A stretch of 26,197 bases of DNA from CALXVA01 sp964587175 (GCA_964587175.1 CAZPKK010000018.1:1-26197); one strand, 5' to 3'; positions 1 to 8,178 are shown, numbered from the stretch's first letter. Translations and numbers: made by a program. The notes: generated by a model from the letters alone, not told the origin.

Positions 1-1349
1 TAAAATATCTAAAAAAACATATAGAATTATGTGAGAAAGAAATTGTTAGAACTAAATATGATTCAAGATTAAATGAATTATCTAAATACTATTTAAATAG
101 ATACACAAATGATTTACATGTATTTAAAGATATTTATAATTGTAATCTAATACAAGGTTTTAAACATTTTCAAGATATTGGTGTTTTAGAAATTATTACA
201 TGTGGTGCAACACACGGCTATTTCCCCATTCTTTATATTACTGAACAAACTGTGAAGGCACAAATTGCTGTAGGAGTACAAACTTATGAAAAATATTTTG
301 GCAAGAAACCACGTGGTATTTGGCTTCCTGAATGTGGTTACATTCCTGAGGCAGATAAATATTTAAAAGAATTTGGCATAGATTACATTATTACAGAATC
401 ACATGGTATTTTATATGCTAATCCAACCCCTATTTATGGTACTTTTGCTCCAATCGTTTCTCCTGAAGGCGTTATTGCTTTTGGTAGAGACATAGAATCC
501 TCAAGACAAGTATGGAGCTCTATTAATGGATATCCTGGTGATTTTAATTATAGAGAGTTTTATAGAGACATAGGTTACGATACAGATTATGATTATATAA
601 AACCATATATAGCTTCTAATGGTGCTAGAGTACATACTGGTATTAAATACTACAGAATTACTGGTAAAGATTGTGAAAAAGATTATTATAATTTACAATG
701 GGCAAAAGATTCTGCTGAAAAACAGGCCGGCCATTTCTTTGATAGTAGAGAAGCACAAATAGAAAAGCTTGCTCCTTTAATGGGAAATCCTCCAATCATA
801 TTATGCCCTTATGATGCAGAACTCTATGGTCATTGGTGGTATGAGGGTCCATATTGGCTATATATTTTATTTAAGAAAATTTATTATGATGAATGTAATT
901 TTAAATTAATAACTCCTAGTGAATATATTGATAAATATCCATTAATGCAAGTTTCTACGCCTTGCAGATCAAGTTGGGGTGCTAATGGATATAGTGAAGT
1001 GTGGCTTAATCAAACAAATGACTATGTACATAGACATTTACATGTAGCAGGTAATAGAATGGTAGAGCTTGCACATTTATATCCAAGTGAGGAGAAAAAC
1101 TCTTTACGTAGAAAAGCTTTAAATCAGTGTGCTAGAGAACTACTTTTAGCTCAAAGTAGTGATTGGCTATTTATAATAACTAATGGAACTATGGTGGACT
1201 ATGCTAAAAAGCGAATCAAAGAACATATTGGTAGATTTACTAAATTATATTATCAAATTACTGATGACAAAATTAATGAAGAATTTTTAAAAGATATTTA
1301 TAAAAAAGATTGTATTTTTCCAGAAATCGATTACATGATTTATTATTAA
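1..1349 (+). CDS. GH57 / DUF1957 alpha-1,4-glucan branching enzyme, 5' end outside window
   Basis: The frame is open from base 3 to the TAA at 1347-1349, so 448 codons are visible and the real start lies upstream. The in-frame GTG at 252 is internal: the codons before it encode family sequence, including ITCGATHGYFP. DUF1957-type GH57 enzymes cleave an alpha-1,4-glucan and re-attach the piece by an alpha-1,6 bond in glycogen synthesis. The GH57 landmarks are visible. WLPECGY carries the expected nucleophile Glu (codon 330-332). PYDAELYGHWWYEGP carries the expected acid/base Asp (codon 813-815). By comparison with family lengths of about 520-540 residues, roughly 80 N-terminal residues are missing. 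The gene converges on the glucan phosphorylase unit and ends at a hairpin terminator. The family call is firm; branching rather than another GH57 activity is inferred from the DUF1957-like motifs and the glycogen context. Confidence 0.9.
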   Translation, partial: KYLKKHIELCEKEIVRTKYDSRLNELSKYYLNRYTNDLHVFKDIYNCNLIQGFKHFQDIGVLEIITCGATHGYFPILYITEQTVKAQIAVGVQTYEKYFGKKPRGIWLPECGYIPEADKYLKEFGIDYIITESHGILYANPTPIYGTFAPIVSPEGVIAFGRDIESSRQVWSSINGYPGDFNYREFYRDIGYDTDYDYIKPYIASNGARVHTGIKYYRITGKDCEKDYYNLQWAKDSAEKQAGHFFDSREAQIEKLAPLMGNPPIILCPYDAELYGHWWYEGPYWLYILFKKIYYDECNFKLITPSEYIDKYPLMQVSTPCRSSWGANGYSEVWLNQTNDYVHRHLHVAGNRMVELAHLYPSEEKNSLRRKALNQCARELLLAQSSDWLFIITNGTMVDYAKKRIKEHIGRFTKLYYQITDDKINEEFLKDIYKKDCIFPEIDYMIYY

Positions 1350-1350
1350 A

Positions 1351-1390
1351 CAAAGGGAACAGTTCCTATTGGAAACTGTTCCCTTTGTTT
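1351..1390. terminator. Bidirectional hairpin terminator
   Basis: A near-perfect inverted repeat: CAAAGGGAACAG-TTCC pairs with GGAAACTGTTCCCTTTG around a TATT loop, followed by TTT. It begins one base after the GH57 stop. On the minus strand it overlaps the stop of the 54-residue ORF. It would end both convergent units. Confidence 0.8.
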
Positions 1391-1554
1391 TATGCAGTTA
1401 AAAGTGCATATAATAAAATTGCAAGTACTGCTAATATAAGTATTCCTATAAGAATATAGATAGTTGTAAAAGTATTCTTTTTATTTTGTACTTCTCTTGA
1501 TTCTTTTTCTTGTTCCATTTTTGTATCTAAATTTTCATTTTCCATTTCTGCCAT
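1390..1554 (-). CDS. Small single-pass membrane protein, 54 aa
   Basis: A short ORF starting at ATG 1554 behind a strong ribosome binding site (AGGAGG, 11 bases before the start). The first 27 or so residues are hydrophilic and rich in Glu, Lys and Asn. They are followed by one hydrophobic helix at about residues 30-53, which ends at the C-terminus. The topology therefore looks like a cytoplasmic N-terminal segment with a C-terminal tail anchor. It lies 58 bases downstream of the glucan phosphorylase stop on the same strand, with no obvious terminator between them, and ends in the shared terminator, so it is probably co-transcribed. I do not recognise a family. The ribosome binding site and the soluble-plus-helix pattern make it likely to be real. 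Confidence 0.65.
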   Translation of the reverse strand: MAEMENENLDTKMEQEKESREVQNKKNTFTTIYILIGILILAVLAILLYALLTA

Positions 1555-1612
1555 TTTGCTTATTCCTCCTTTTTTAATTTATATATTTAACTAAAATTAA
1601 AATCATTCTATA

Positions 1613-4171
1613 CTATATCCATTTTATTAGATTTAGATTTTCAGGATCTAACATCATCTCGTGCTTTGGCATTACCCTAAATGTATATCCATATTCTCCG
1701 CCATTTACTAATTTTATTTTTGCGGTATAAGTATATTCTTTATTTATTTTATCTTCATCAATTAGCTTCATTGGTATAACTTGGATATCATCTACTACAC
1801 CATTTTCTTCTATTCTTCCATAATAAACTTCTGCTTGTATGTTATTGACAGATATATTTGGAAGTGTTACTTTGCATTTAACATCTATGTAATTTCCTGC
1901 ATCTATTGTTATATTATCTAAATTGTTTTCTTGTGTTATTTTTATATCATCCCAATTTTTATATAATTCATCTTTCCAGCTATTAAATTCAGTTACCTTA
2001 TCTAACTTACTAAAATAATTGTCATACAAATCACATAATGGAAGATATAATTTTTCCACATAATCAACAAGCATTCTTGATGTACTAAATTTTCCTCCTG
2101 TTGATATAATAGAATTTTTCATTATTTTTATCCATTTTTCTGAAATATTATCTTTATTTCTATCATAATACGTAGGTATTATTTTATTTTCCAAAGTGCT
2201 ATATATATCATTACTATCTGCTTTATCTTGAATATCATAGCTTTCATATTCATCATTTATACCAATATACCATCCGTTTTTCGAATTATATCCTTCTGCC
2301 CACCATCCATCTAATACACTAAAGTTTAGCACTCCACAAACTGATGCTTTTTGGCCACTAGTTCCTGATGCTTCCATTGGTCTTCTTGGTGTATTTAGCC
2401 ATACATCAACTCCACTTATTAAATATCTAGACATTCCTATATTATAATTCTCAAGTAAGAATATTTTCCCTTTAAATTGTGGTTTCATTGAAATTTCATG
2501 AATGTATTTAATTAAATCCTGCCCTTCTTTATCTGCAGGATGTGCTTTACCCGCAAAAATAATTTGTATTGGTCTGTTTTCATTGCTAAAAATTTGTGTT
2601 ATTCTTTCTAAGTCTTTAAATATGAGTGTAGCTCTTTTATATGTTGCAAATCTTCTAGCAAAACCTATTGTTAATACATTTTCACTAAGCTTTGATGTAA
2701 TTTTATCTATGTCTTGATAACTATATCCACATCTATGCAACCTTTTTGTTGTACTATCTTTTACTAAAGCAATTAATTTTCTCTTCCTGTCCATATGAAC
2801 TTTCCACAATTTTTCATCCGGTATATTATTAATTCTTTCCCAAACTTCATTATTAAATATATTATCTTGCCAATAAGGTGTTAAGTATTCATTATATAAA
2901 CTCTTTATATTTTGTGGTAACCATGAGCAAGTATGTATGCCATTTGTTACATATGTAATAGGTGCTTCATTTGCCGATATATTTGGCCAAATATCACCAA
3001 ATAATTCTCTTGAAACTGCTCCATGAAGTTTACTAACTCCATTTTTCTTTCCCGCTACTTTTAATGCTAATACTCCCATGTCGAATCCAGTATTTGGATT
3101 TGAATTTAGCTTTTTACCCATTTTAAAGAAGTCCTGCTTACTAATTCCTAGCTTGTCCCAATAGTTTTTAAAATATTTTTCCATTAGTTCTAAAGGAAAT
3201 ATATCATTTCCTGCTGGTACTGGTGTATGTGTTGTAAATATTGTTTTAGAACTTACAATATCTTTTGCTATATCAAATGATACTTTTTTATCATTTATAG
3301 TATTTTCTATTAATTTTAATATTAGAAATGATGAATGTCCTTCATTCATATGGTATACAGTTGGTTTTACTCCAATTCTTCTTAAAAGTTCTACACCTGC
3401 CATTCCTAATACTATCTCTTGTTGTATACGAGTTTCTTGATTTCCTCCATATAAAGTTCTTGTGATTCCTCTATATTCTTCTATATTAGCATCTATGTCT
3501 GAATCCATTAAATATAATGTTACTCTTCCAACTTTTATTTGCCATACCTTTAGGTATAATTTCTTTTTAGGCATGTCTACAGAAATTATTAAATCTTTTC
3601 CTTCTACATCTTTTTCTGGATTTATTGGTAAATTTTCTAAATCCAAATCTTTATATTTCGTTTCTTGAACACCATGTCCATTTATTGTCTGCCAAAAATA
3701 TCCATTTTTATATAAAAGTCCTACAGCGATAAGAGGAACTCCTAAATCACTTGCTGATTTTAAATGATCCCCTGATAAAATTCCGAGTCCACCAGAATAT
3801 ATGGGAAGTATTTCATCTAAGCCATATTCTGCAGAAAAATATGCAATTAAATCTCCTTCATTAGCTGAATGTTTCTTACTAAACCAAGTATTCTTACTTT
3901 TCATATAATCTTCAAAATCTTTAACAAATTTATCATATTGCTTTAGAAATTCTTGATTCTTACACACTTCTTCTAACTTTTCTTGCGAAACATTCTTTAA
4001 AAACTTTACAGGATTTTTTCCTACTCTTTCCCATAAATCTATATCTATTTCTTTAAATAATTTCAAAAAATCTGTGTTCCAAGACCACCACAAATTATTT
4101 GCTATGACTGACAATTTTTCAATCCTATTAGGTAATTGTGGATTTACTTTTATCCTATTAAATGTGTACAT
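1613..4171 (-). CDS. glgP: Alpha-glucan phosphorylase (GT35), DUF3417-containing type
   Basis: This PLP enzyme phosphorolyses alpha-1,4-glucan ends to glucose 1-phosphate in the cytoplasm. The 852 residues match the usual length of the clostridial/actinobacterial alpha-glucan phosphorylase subfamily. The N-terminus (LPNRIEKLSVIANNLWWSWN) is typical of the DUF3417 domain. The central region contains YFSAEYGLDEILPIYSGGLG and MNEGHSSF. The segment EASGTSGQKAS-CGVLNFSVLDGWW holds the expected PLP lysine at K608, and E-A-S-G-T-S-G is the conserved phosphate-side loop. The start is the ATG at 4171 behind GAGGAGG. A consensus promoter lies upstream and the small membrane protein downstream. With the adjacent GH57 branching enzyme and the distant GT4 synthase-like gene it suggests glycogen turnover. 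Subfamily members are sometimes annotated maltodextrin phosphorylase; glycogen as substrate is inferred. Confidence 0.93.
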   Translation of the reverse strand: MYTFNRIKVNPQLPNRIEKLSVIANNLWWSWNTDFLKLFKEIDIDLWERVGKNPVKFLKNVSQEKLEEVCKNQEFLKQYDKFVKDFEDYMKSKNTWFSKKHSANEGDLIAYFSAEYGLDEILPIYSGGLGILSGDHLKSASDLGVPLIAVGLLYKNGYFWQTINGHGVQETKYKDLDLENLPINPEKDVEGKDLIISVDMPKKKLYLKVWQIKVGRVTLYLMDSDIDANIEEYRGITRTLYGGNQETRIQQEIVLGMAGVELLRRIGVKPTVYHMNEGHSSFLILKLIENTINDKKVSFDIAKDIVSSKTIFTTHTPVPAGNDIFPLELMEKYFKNYWDKLGISKQDFFKMGKKLNSNPNTGFDMGVLALKVAGKKNGVSKLHGAVSRELFGDIWPNISANEAPITYVTNGIHTCSWLPQNIKSLYNEYLTPYWQDNIFNNEVWERINNIPDEKLWKVHMDRKRKLIALVKDSTTKRLHRCGYSYQDIDKITSKLSENVLTIGFARRFATYKRATLIFKDLERITQIFSNENRPIQIIFAGKAHPADKEGQDLIKYIHEISMKPQFKGKIFLLENYNIGMSRYLISGVDVWLNTPRRPMEASGTSGQKASVCGVLNFSVLDGWWAEGYNSKNGWYIGINDEYESYDIQDKADSNDIYSTLENKIIPTYYDRNKDNISEKWIKIMKNSIISTGGKFSTSRMLVDYVEKLYLPLCDLYDNYFSKLDKVTEFNSWKDELYKNWDDIKITQENNLDNITIDAGNYIDVKCKVTLPNISVNNIQAEVYYGRIEENGVVDDIQVIPMKLIDEDKINKEYTYTAKIKLVNGGEYGYTFRVMPKHEMMLDPENLNLIKWI

Positions 4172-4228
4172 CTATTCAATTTCCTCCTCAGGTTTTTTAA
4201 TCTTTTTTTCATTAGTCAAAATTTATTT

Positions 4229-4242
4229 GGAGACATTTCTCC
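4229..4242 (-). other. Short hairpin in glgP leader
   Basis: GGAGA and TCTCC pair around a four-base loop in the untranslated leader of glgP, between the predicted transcription start (about 4250) and the ribosome binding site. The function is unknown; it could affect mRNA stability. Confidence 0.4.
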
Positions 4243-4257
4243 AATTTTCATAGTTAT

Positions 4258-4286
4258 ATTTTATAAATAAACTTTAGATATGTCAA
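4258..4286 (-). promoter_or_regulatory. Sigma-A promoter of glgP
   Basis: On the minus strand, a perfect -35 TTGACA (4281-4286), a 17-base spacer and a -10 TAAAAT (4258-4263). This gives a leader of roughly 80 bases before the glgP ATG. Confidence 0.8.
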
Positions 4287-4302
4287 TAAGTTTTAGGAAA
4301 AA

Positions 4303-4692
4303 TTAAAATACATTTTTAATATTAAGAACGCTCTTATCTTGTATGTGTTCTAATATGAATATACATTTCTCAAGTTCAGGAATTATCTCTTTATACTCTT
4401 CTATTTCAGCAAGTCCTTTTATTGAAAATATTTGTGTTTCCACTTTTTCTAGCTCATCATGTTCAATATAAAAAGCAAGCTTTTCTTGAAATTCATTCCA
4501 TTTATTTTCAATGTTTTCAATTTCTTTATCTATGTTTTCTTTTTCATCATTTTCTCCTAAAGTGGCTTCTTTTAGTATATCTAGCCTTTCTTTTATTTTC
4601 AAAACACATTCTTTGGTATAATTTTGTGTTGTTATATTTGCAATTACTATTATTATGATTATAAAAATACAAATTATTAATTCTTTTTTCAT
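4303..4692 (-). CDS. DUF4363 family protein, N-terminally anchored
   Basis: 129 residues. An N-terminal hydrophobic segment (about residues 4-21, rich in Ile and Val) is followed by a Lys/Glu-rich helical, probably coiled-coil region. That pattern and the N-terminal sequence match DUF4363 of clostridia. It lies 15 bases after the DUF421 gene on the same strand, and this DUF421-DUF4363 pair recurs in clostridia, so the two probably act together at the membrane. No enzymatic motif is visible and the molecular role is unknown. The start is ATG 4692, with an AGAGAAAGG-type ribosome binding site overlapping the end of the upstream gene. Confidence 0.7.
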   Translation of the reverse strand: MKKELIICIFIIIIIVIANITTQNYTKECVLKIKERLDILKEATLGENDEKENIDKEIENIENKWNEFQEKLAFYIEHDELEKVETQIFSIKGLAEIEEYKEIIPELEKCIFILEHIQDKSVLNIKNVF

Positions 4693-4707
4693 TTTTTTCC
4701 TTTCTCT

Positions 4708-5382
4708 CTATTTTTCTAATTTTTTTTGACAAAAAATTTGTCCTTTTCCATCTATTGTAACTATTAAAGCTTCTTTTGGTTTTATTCCGAATTTATTTAC
4801 TTGCCCTTCTAACCATTTATAATCTTTTTTAAGTATTTTCAAATTTTCATACATAATTTTTCCATCTATAACCAAATCATATGGTAAACCATCAGATTCA
4901 GATTTTATTCCCAAATCTTCTACAGTTACATTTTTCTTGTTTGGCTTCTGAATTACTGTTACTTGTCCACTCGTTTCCAATATTGCATATTCCACATCAC
5001 TAATGTTTACTACATTACTTCCTCTTAGCCTCTCTTCTAATTCATTTACTGTAAACCTTTCTTTTTTTAACATTTTTTCATCTATTCTTCCTTTGTATAT
5101 TAAAATAGATGGCTTTCCACAAAGTATTTCTCTTGCTTTTATACTCTTAATATTTATAACTGATATAACAAGATGCATTACCAAAAGTGCTAAAATAGGG
5201 ATTATACCATTAGTAAGTGGTATTCCTGAATCTGCCATTGGTGTTGATGCTAAATCTGCTATCATTATAGATATTGCGAGTTCAAAAGGTTGAAGTTGGC
5301 CAATCTCTCTTTTTCCCATTAATCTCATTACTATTAATACAATTATGTATAAGAATATTGTTCTAATAAAAGTAACTAACAT
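4708..5382 (-). CDS. DUF421 (YetF-like) membrane protein
   Basis: 224 residues with two to three N-terminal membrane helices: residues 1-20, about 33-50 around IMIADLASTP, and about 58-80. A soluble alpha/beta portion follows, containing the DUF421 hallmarks GKPSILIYKGRIDEKML (from about residue 89) and the motif DVEYAILE-SGQ. The family includes Bacillus YetF and YdfR, which are sporulation- or envelope-associated proteins of uncertain biochemical role. The start is ATG 5382 with GGAGA five to six bases before it. It is first in a two-gene unit with the DUF4363 gene. I could not identify a confident promoter in the AT-rich upstream region. Confidence 0.85.
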   Translation of the reverse strand: MLVTFIRTIFLYIIVLIVMRLMGKREIGQLQPFELAISIMIADLASTPMADSGIPLTNGIIPILALLVMHLVISVINIKSIKAREILCGKPSILIYKGRIDEKMLKKERFTVNELEERLRGSNVVNISDVEYAILETSGQVTVIQKPNKKNVTVEDLGIKSESDGLPYDLVIDGKIMYENLKILKKDYKWLEGQVNKFGIKPKEALIVTIDGKGQIFCQKKLEK

Positions 5383-5484
5383 ATAGTCTCCTTAAATTTT
5401 AATTTTAGTTTTATTTTTAGCCAAAAAAAAATATTTATTCAGTTTCTTTTTGTATAAAATATTTTTTTCAGTAAATAATATTAG

Positions 5485-5581
5485 TAAATATCAAAGATTA
5501 TTTTATATTTGTTTAGTCTTCAATATTGAATATCTCTTATATGTTTTTTATTTTTATGATAAAAATAATCTTTGATATTTA
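5485..5581. repeat. 20-bp perfect inverted repeat around a 57-base spacer
   Basis: The arms are 5485-5504 and 5562-5581, each reading TAAATATCAAAGATTATTTT or its exact complement. A smaller palindrome (CAATATTG) lies in the spacer. The element is in the intergenic space between the divergent DUF421 and holin-like genes. It could be a binding site, a remnant mobile element or an RNA stem. Confidence 0.75.
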
Positions 5582-5607
5582 TTATATTTATAGCCTATCA
5601 TTTTATG

Positions 5608-5636
5608 TTTACAAAAATCTATTTAAATAGATATAA
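5608..5636 (+). promoter_or_regulatory. Candidate promoter with 16-bp palindrome before holin-like gene
   Basis: TTTACA (5608-5613), 17 bases, then ATATAA (5631-5636). The perfect palindrome ATCTATTTAAATAGAT (5617-5632) fills the spacer, an arrangement expected for repressor control. The -10 abuts the ribosome binding site, so transcription from this promoter would leave a very short leader. That makes the promoter call weak; the palindrome itself is certain. Confidence 0.4.
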
Positions 5637-5648
5637 AGGGAGGTTTAT

Positions 5649-6017
5649 ATGGAAAATAATCAGACTCAAACTAGAAGTAATACTTCTACAGTATGGCAAA
5701 TAGTTGGTAGACTTATAACCGCTGCAATAGTACTTGCAATAACAGCATTTTTCACACCTGGTTTTGAAATTAGTAATATTTGGGCTTTAGCTGCTGCAGC
5801 AATTGTTCTTACTGTTATAGATTATTTAATTACTAAATTTACTGGTTTGCATGCAAGTTCATTTGGTAAGGGATTTGTAGGATTTGTTTTAGCAGCAGTA
5901 GTTCTATATATAACTCAATATTTTGTTGCAGGTTATACTATTTCATGGATTGCAGCAATAGTTGGTGCTTTAGTCTATGGTGTTGTTGATTACTTTTTAC
6001 CAGGAGAACAGCAATAA
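5649..6017 (+). CDS. Phage-holin-family / YvlD-like four-helix membrane protein
   Basis: 122 residues with four predicted membrane helices at about 14-35, 40-60, 73-93 and 95-115. They are separated by short loops including TKFTGLHASSFGKGF, and the protein ends in DYFLPGEQQ. The pattern matches pfam04020 (mycobacterial 4-TM holin superfamily; YvlD in Bacillus). Despite the name these are chromosomal membrane proteins, often linked to envelope stress. The start is ATG 5649 with GGGAGG six bases before it. It is monocistronic, with dyads upstream and a strong terminator downstream. There are no phage genes nearby, so a lysis role is unlikely. Confidence 0.8.
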   Translation: MENNQTQTRSNTSTVWQIVGRLITAAIVLAITAFFTPGFEISNIWALAAAAIVLTVIDYLITKFTGLHASSFGKGFVGFVLAAVVLYITQYFVAGYTISWIAAIVGALVYGVVDYFLPGEQQ

Positions 6018-6025
6018 AATAGGAA

Positions 6026-6069
6026 AAACAATAAAGAAATTGGGCAATTTCCCAATTTCTTTATTGTTT
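6026..6069. terminator. Bidirectional terminator between holin-like gene and ispH
   Basis: A 19-bp perfect stem (AAACAATAAAGAAATTGGG and its complement) with a six-base loop. It is T-rich on both sides and overlaps the first bases of the ispH stop codon. It serves two convergent genes. Confidence 0.85.
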
Positions 6070-6967
6070 ACCTATTTATTGTTTTTATATATTTTATTAC
6101 ATCATCTATACTTTTTTGTGGAGTTGAGGCACCTGCCATTATCCCTATTTTTTTGAATTTTTTTATTTCTTCTTTTCTTTCTTTCAATTCGTCACATGCT
6201 TCTATAAAAAATGTATCTTTACAATTTTTCTTTGAAATTTCATATAGCTTTGTAGAATTTGAACTCTTTTTTCCACCTATTACTATCATAGCATCCACAC
6301 CAGCTGATAACTTTTCGGTTTCATTTTGTCTTAGCTTTGTCGCATTACATATTGTGTTTTTTATCTCTAATTCTATATCTTCCTTTTCTAGTTTTTTCTT
6401 TATTTTTTCTACATATAATAGAAATCTCTCCAAATTAAATGTAGTTTGCGCAACAACAAATAGTTTTTTTACATTTTTACTTTTTATACTTTCTACTATT
6501 TCTTGTATTTCTTCCTCTCTCTCTAGAAGTATTCCGTGACCATTTGTAAAGCTATATGTACCAATGGTTTCTGGATGATTCTTTTCTGCTATTAGTAGAA
6601 CATAATATCCTTTTTTTGCAAAATCTTCCACCATTTTATGAATAAGTAAAACACTTGGACATGTATAATCCAAAATTTCTATATTTTTTCTCTTAGCTTC
6701 TTCATATACTTTTTTAGGGATTCCATGTGCTCTTATTATTAATTTTACTTTTTCTGTTTTTAAATCTTCACTTTTTATTTCACTTATATCATTTATAAAA
6801 ATAATTCCTTTTTCTGTTAAAGTACTTATAACTTGCCTATTATGAACTAGATCTCCTAAACAATATATTATAAAATCTTTATTTTCAGAAATCACTTTAT
6901 CTGCTTTAGATACAGCTTTCTCTACTCCAAAGCAAAAACCTGCTTTTTTTCCTAATATTATTTCCAT
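6068..6967 (-). CDS. ispH: 4-hydroxy-3-methylbut-2-enyl diphosphate reductase
   Basis: IspH (LytB) is the last enzyme of the MEP isoprenoid pathway. It reduces HMBPP to IPP and DMAPP with a [4Fe-4S] cluster. The three cluster cysteines are visible in KAGFCFGV, DYTCPSV and NTICNAT. Other family motifs are HNRQVI, RAHGIP, NHPETIG, SSNSTKL and AGASTP. I place the start at ATG 6967 (299 aa), preceded by GAGAGG eight to nine bases away. The frame is open further upstream to 7009, but those codons overlap the predicted -10 box at 7000-7005 and would not be transcribed. The C-terminal S1-domain fusion found in some clostridia is absent. Confidence 0.93.
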   Translation of the reverse strand: MEIILGKKAGFCFGVEKAVSKADKVISENKDFIIYCLGDLVHNRQVISTLTEKGIIFINDISEIKSEDLKTEKVKLIIRAHGIPKKVYEEAKRKNIEILDYTCPSVLLIHKMVEDFAKKGYYVLLIAEKNHPETIGTYSFTNGHGILLEREEEIQEIVESIKSKNVKKLFVVAQTTFNLERFLLYVEKIKKKLEKEDIELEIKNTICNATKLRQNETEKLSAGVDAMIVIGGKKSSNSTKLYEISKKNCKDTFFIEACDELKERKEEIKKFKKIGIMAGASTPQKSIDDVIKYIKTINR

Positions 6968-6999
6968 TTTATATTCCTCTCTTATTTTTATACACATAA

Positions 7000-7028
7000 A
7001 TTCTACCATAAAATAAAAATTTTATCAA
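7000..7028 (-). promoter_or_regulatory. Promoter of ispH
   Basis: On the minus strand, TTGATA (7023-7028), 17 bases, then TAGAAT (7000-7005), preceded by TGG to give an extended -10. It fixes the ispH start downstream of 7000. Confidence 0.75.
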
Positions 7029-7157
7029 ATTCATAATTTTCCTGTATTGCAACTTTAGTTTTTTAGAAAGATATATATTTTTTGAAATAACCTTTATTCA
7101 AAAGCTCCTCTTTCTTTTCCATAAAGTCAATTTTTCTTGTTGTGATACACTTCATTT

Positions 7158-7172
7158 TATGATATTATCATA
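7158..7172 (+). promoter_or_regulatory. 15-base dyad before RluA-type gene
   Basis: TATGATA-T-TATCATA is a perfect dyad directly before the AAAGGAG ribosome binding site. It contains -10-like hexamers, and a possible -35 TTGTTG lies at 7137-7142 with poor spacing. It could be a combined promoter and operator. Confidence 0.35.
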
Positions 7173-7191
7173 TAAAGGAGATTTTTACATA

Positions 7192-8145
7192 ATGAAAAAA
7201 ATAGTAGTAAATGATAATAAATTTAATGGGAAACTCTTAAGTGATTTTTTATTTTTCAATTTTGAAGGACTTTCTAAAAACACTTTTTTTAAAGCTTTAC
7301 GAAAAAAAGATATTAGAATTAATGATGTTAAAATAAATGAAAACCAAAAAATTTTTTTAGGTGATGCAATAACTATATATATTGCTGATGAATTTTTGTT
7401 TAAAAAACAAGATATAAAAAAAATATATGAAGATGAAAATATTTTGATAATAAATAAATCAAATAACTTAGAAGTTACTGGTCACAATTCTTTAACTTCT
7501 CTTTTAAAAAAAGAGTATACATATATTGTACCATGCCATAGGTTGGACAGAAATACAACTGGTTTGGTTTTGTTTGCTAAAAATCAAGTAGCTCTAGATA
7601 TTTTACTTAAAAAGTTCAAAAATCATGAAATAGAAAAACATTATTTGGCTAAAGTCTATAAAATAGCAGATTTTGATTCTCATTATATGGTCAAAAATAA
7701 TAATATGCATGATATCAATAAAAAAAGTAACTCTAGCAATAATGTGATTTTAAGAAAAGGTTATATTCAAAATCTTGTTGCCTATCTTTTTAAAGATAAC
7801 AAAAAATCTTTGGTATATATTTCAGATATTCCAAAAAAAGGCTATGTAAAAATCGAAACTTCTATTACTTTATTAGAAGAAAACAAAAAAGAAAATTATT
7901 ATTTACTTGATGTTGAATTACATACTGGAAAAACACATCAAATTAGGGCTCACTTAGCTCATATAGGTTTGCCAATAATTGGTGATGGAAAATATGGAAT
8001 AAATGAAATAAATAAGAAATTTGGTGTCAAGACTCAAGAACTTCACAGCTACAAATTAAAATTTAATTTTAAAACAGATGCTGGAATTTTGAATTATTTA
8101 AAAGGAAAAGAAGTGAAACAAGTGGACTGTCCCATTGTTCCATAA
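7192..8145 (+). CDS. RluA family pseudouridine synthase
   Basis: It isomerises specific uridines to pseudouridine in rRNA or tRNA. The N-terminal 60 or so residues resemble an S4 RNA-binding domain (FKALRKKDIRINDVKINENQ). The catalytic motif HRLDRNTTGLVLFAKN contains the essential Asp, and HTGKTHQIRAHLAHIGLPIIGDGKYG is the second conserved block. The start is ATG 7192 behind AAAGGAG; codons in the same frame from 7159 have no binding site. The protein has 317 residues. The last codons and the TAA (8143-8145) lie inside a long inverted repeat, so the C-terminal residues KQVDCPIVP are probably repeat-derived rather than ancestral. Which RNA position is modified cannot be told from sequence. Confidence 0.9.
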   Translation: MKKIVVNDNKFNGKLLSDFLFFNFEGLSKNTFFKALRKKDIRINDVKINENQKIFLGDAITIYIADEFLFKKQDIKKIYEDENILIINKSNNLEVTGHNSLTSLLKKEYTYIVPCHRLDRNTTGLVLFAKNQVALDILLKKFKNHEIEKHYLAKVYKIADFDSHYMVKNNNMHDINKKSNSSNNVILRKGYIQNLVAYLFKDNKKSLVYISDIPKKGYVKIETSITLLEENKKENYYLLDVELHTGKTHQIRAHLAHIGLPIIGDGKYGINEINKKFGVKTQELHSYKLKFNFKTDAGILNYLKGKEVKQVDCPIVP

Positions 8146-8178
8146 ATGTGACAATAGGGACAGCCCCTTGTTTCACTT
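8111..8178. repeat. Imperfect 28-bp inverted repeat (REP/MITE-like) spanning two stop codons
   Basis: The left arm 8111-8142 pairs with 8147-8178 across a TAAA loop, with two single-base bulges and two mismatches. The outer 12 bp (AAGTGAAACAAG) and the inner CTGTCCC are perfect. The loop is the TAA stop of the RluA-type gene, and the distal arm holds the TGA of ftsH. There is no strong T-run, so it is not a standard terminator. A related CTGTCCCTATT core occurs at 19595-19612. Confidence 0.75.

Noticed and set aside
252..1349. GTG at 252 as start of the GH57 protein
   Set aside because: The frame continues open to the window edge and the upstream codons encode conserved family sequence (ITCGATHGYFP).
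6968..7009. Longer ispH start giving MVEFMCIKIREEYK at the N-terminus
   Set aside because: These codons overlap the -10 box of the ispH promoter, and the family begins at MEIILGKKAGFCFG with a proper ribosome binding site.
7063..7155. 30-codon minus-strand ORF (MKCITTRKIDF...) upstream of ispH
   Set aside because: No ribosome binding site, no recognised family, and it overlaps the likely promoter region of the divergent RluA-type gene.
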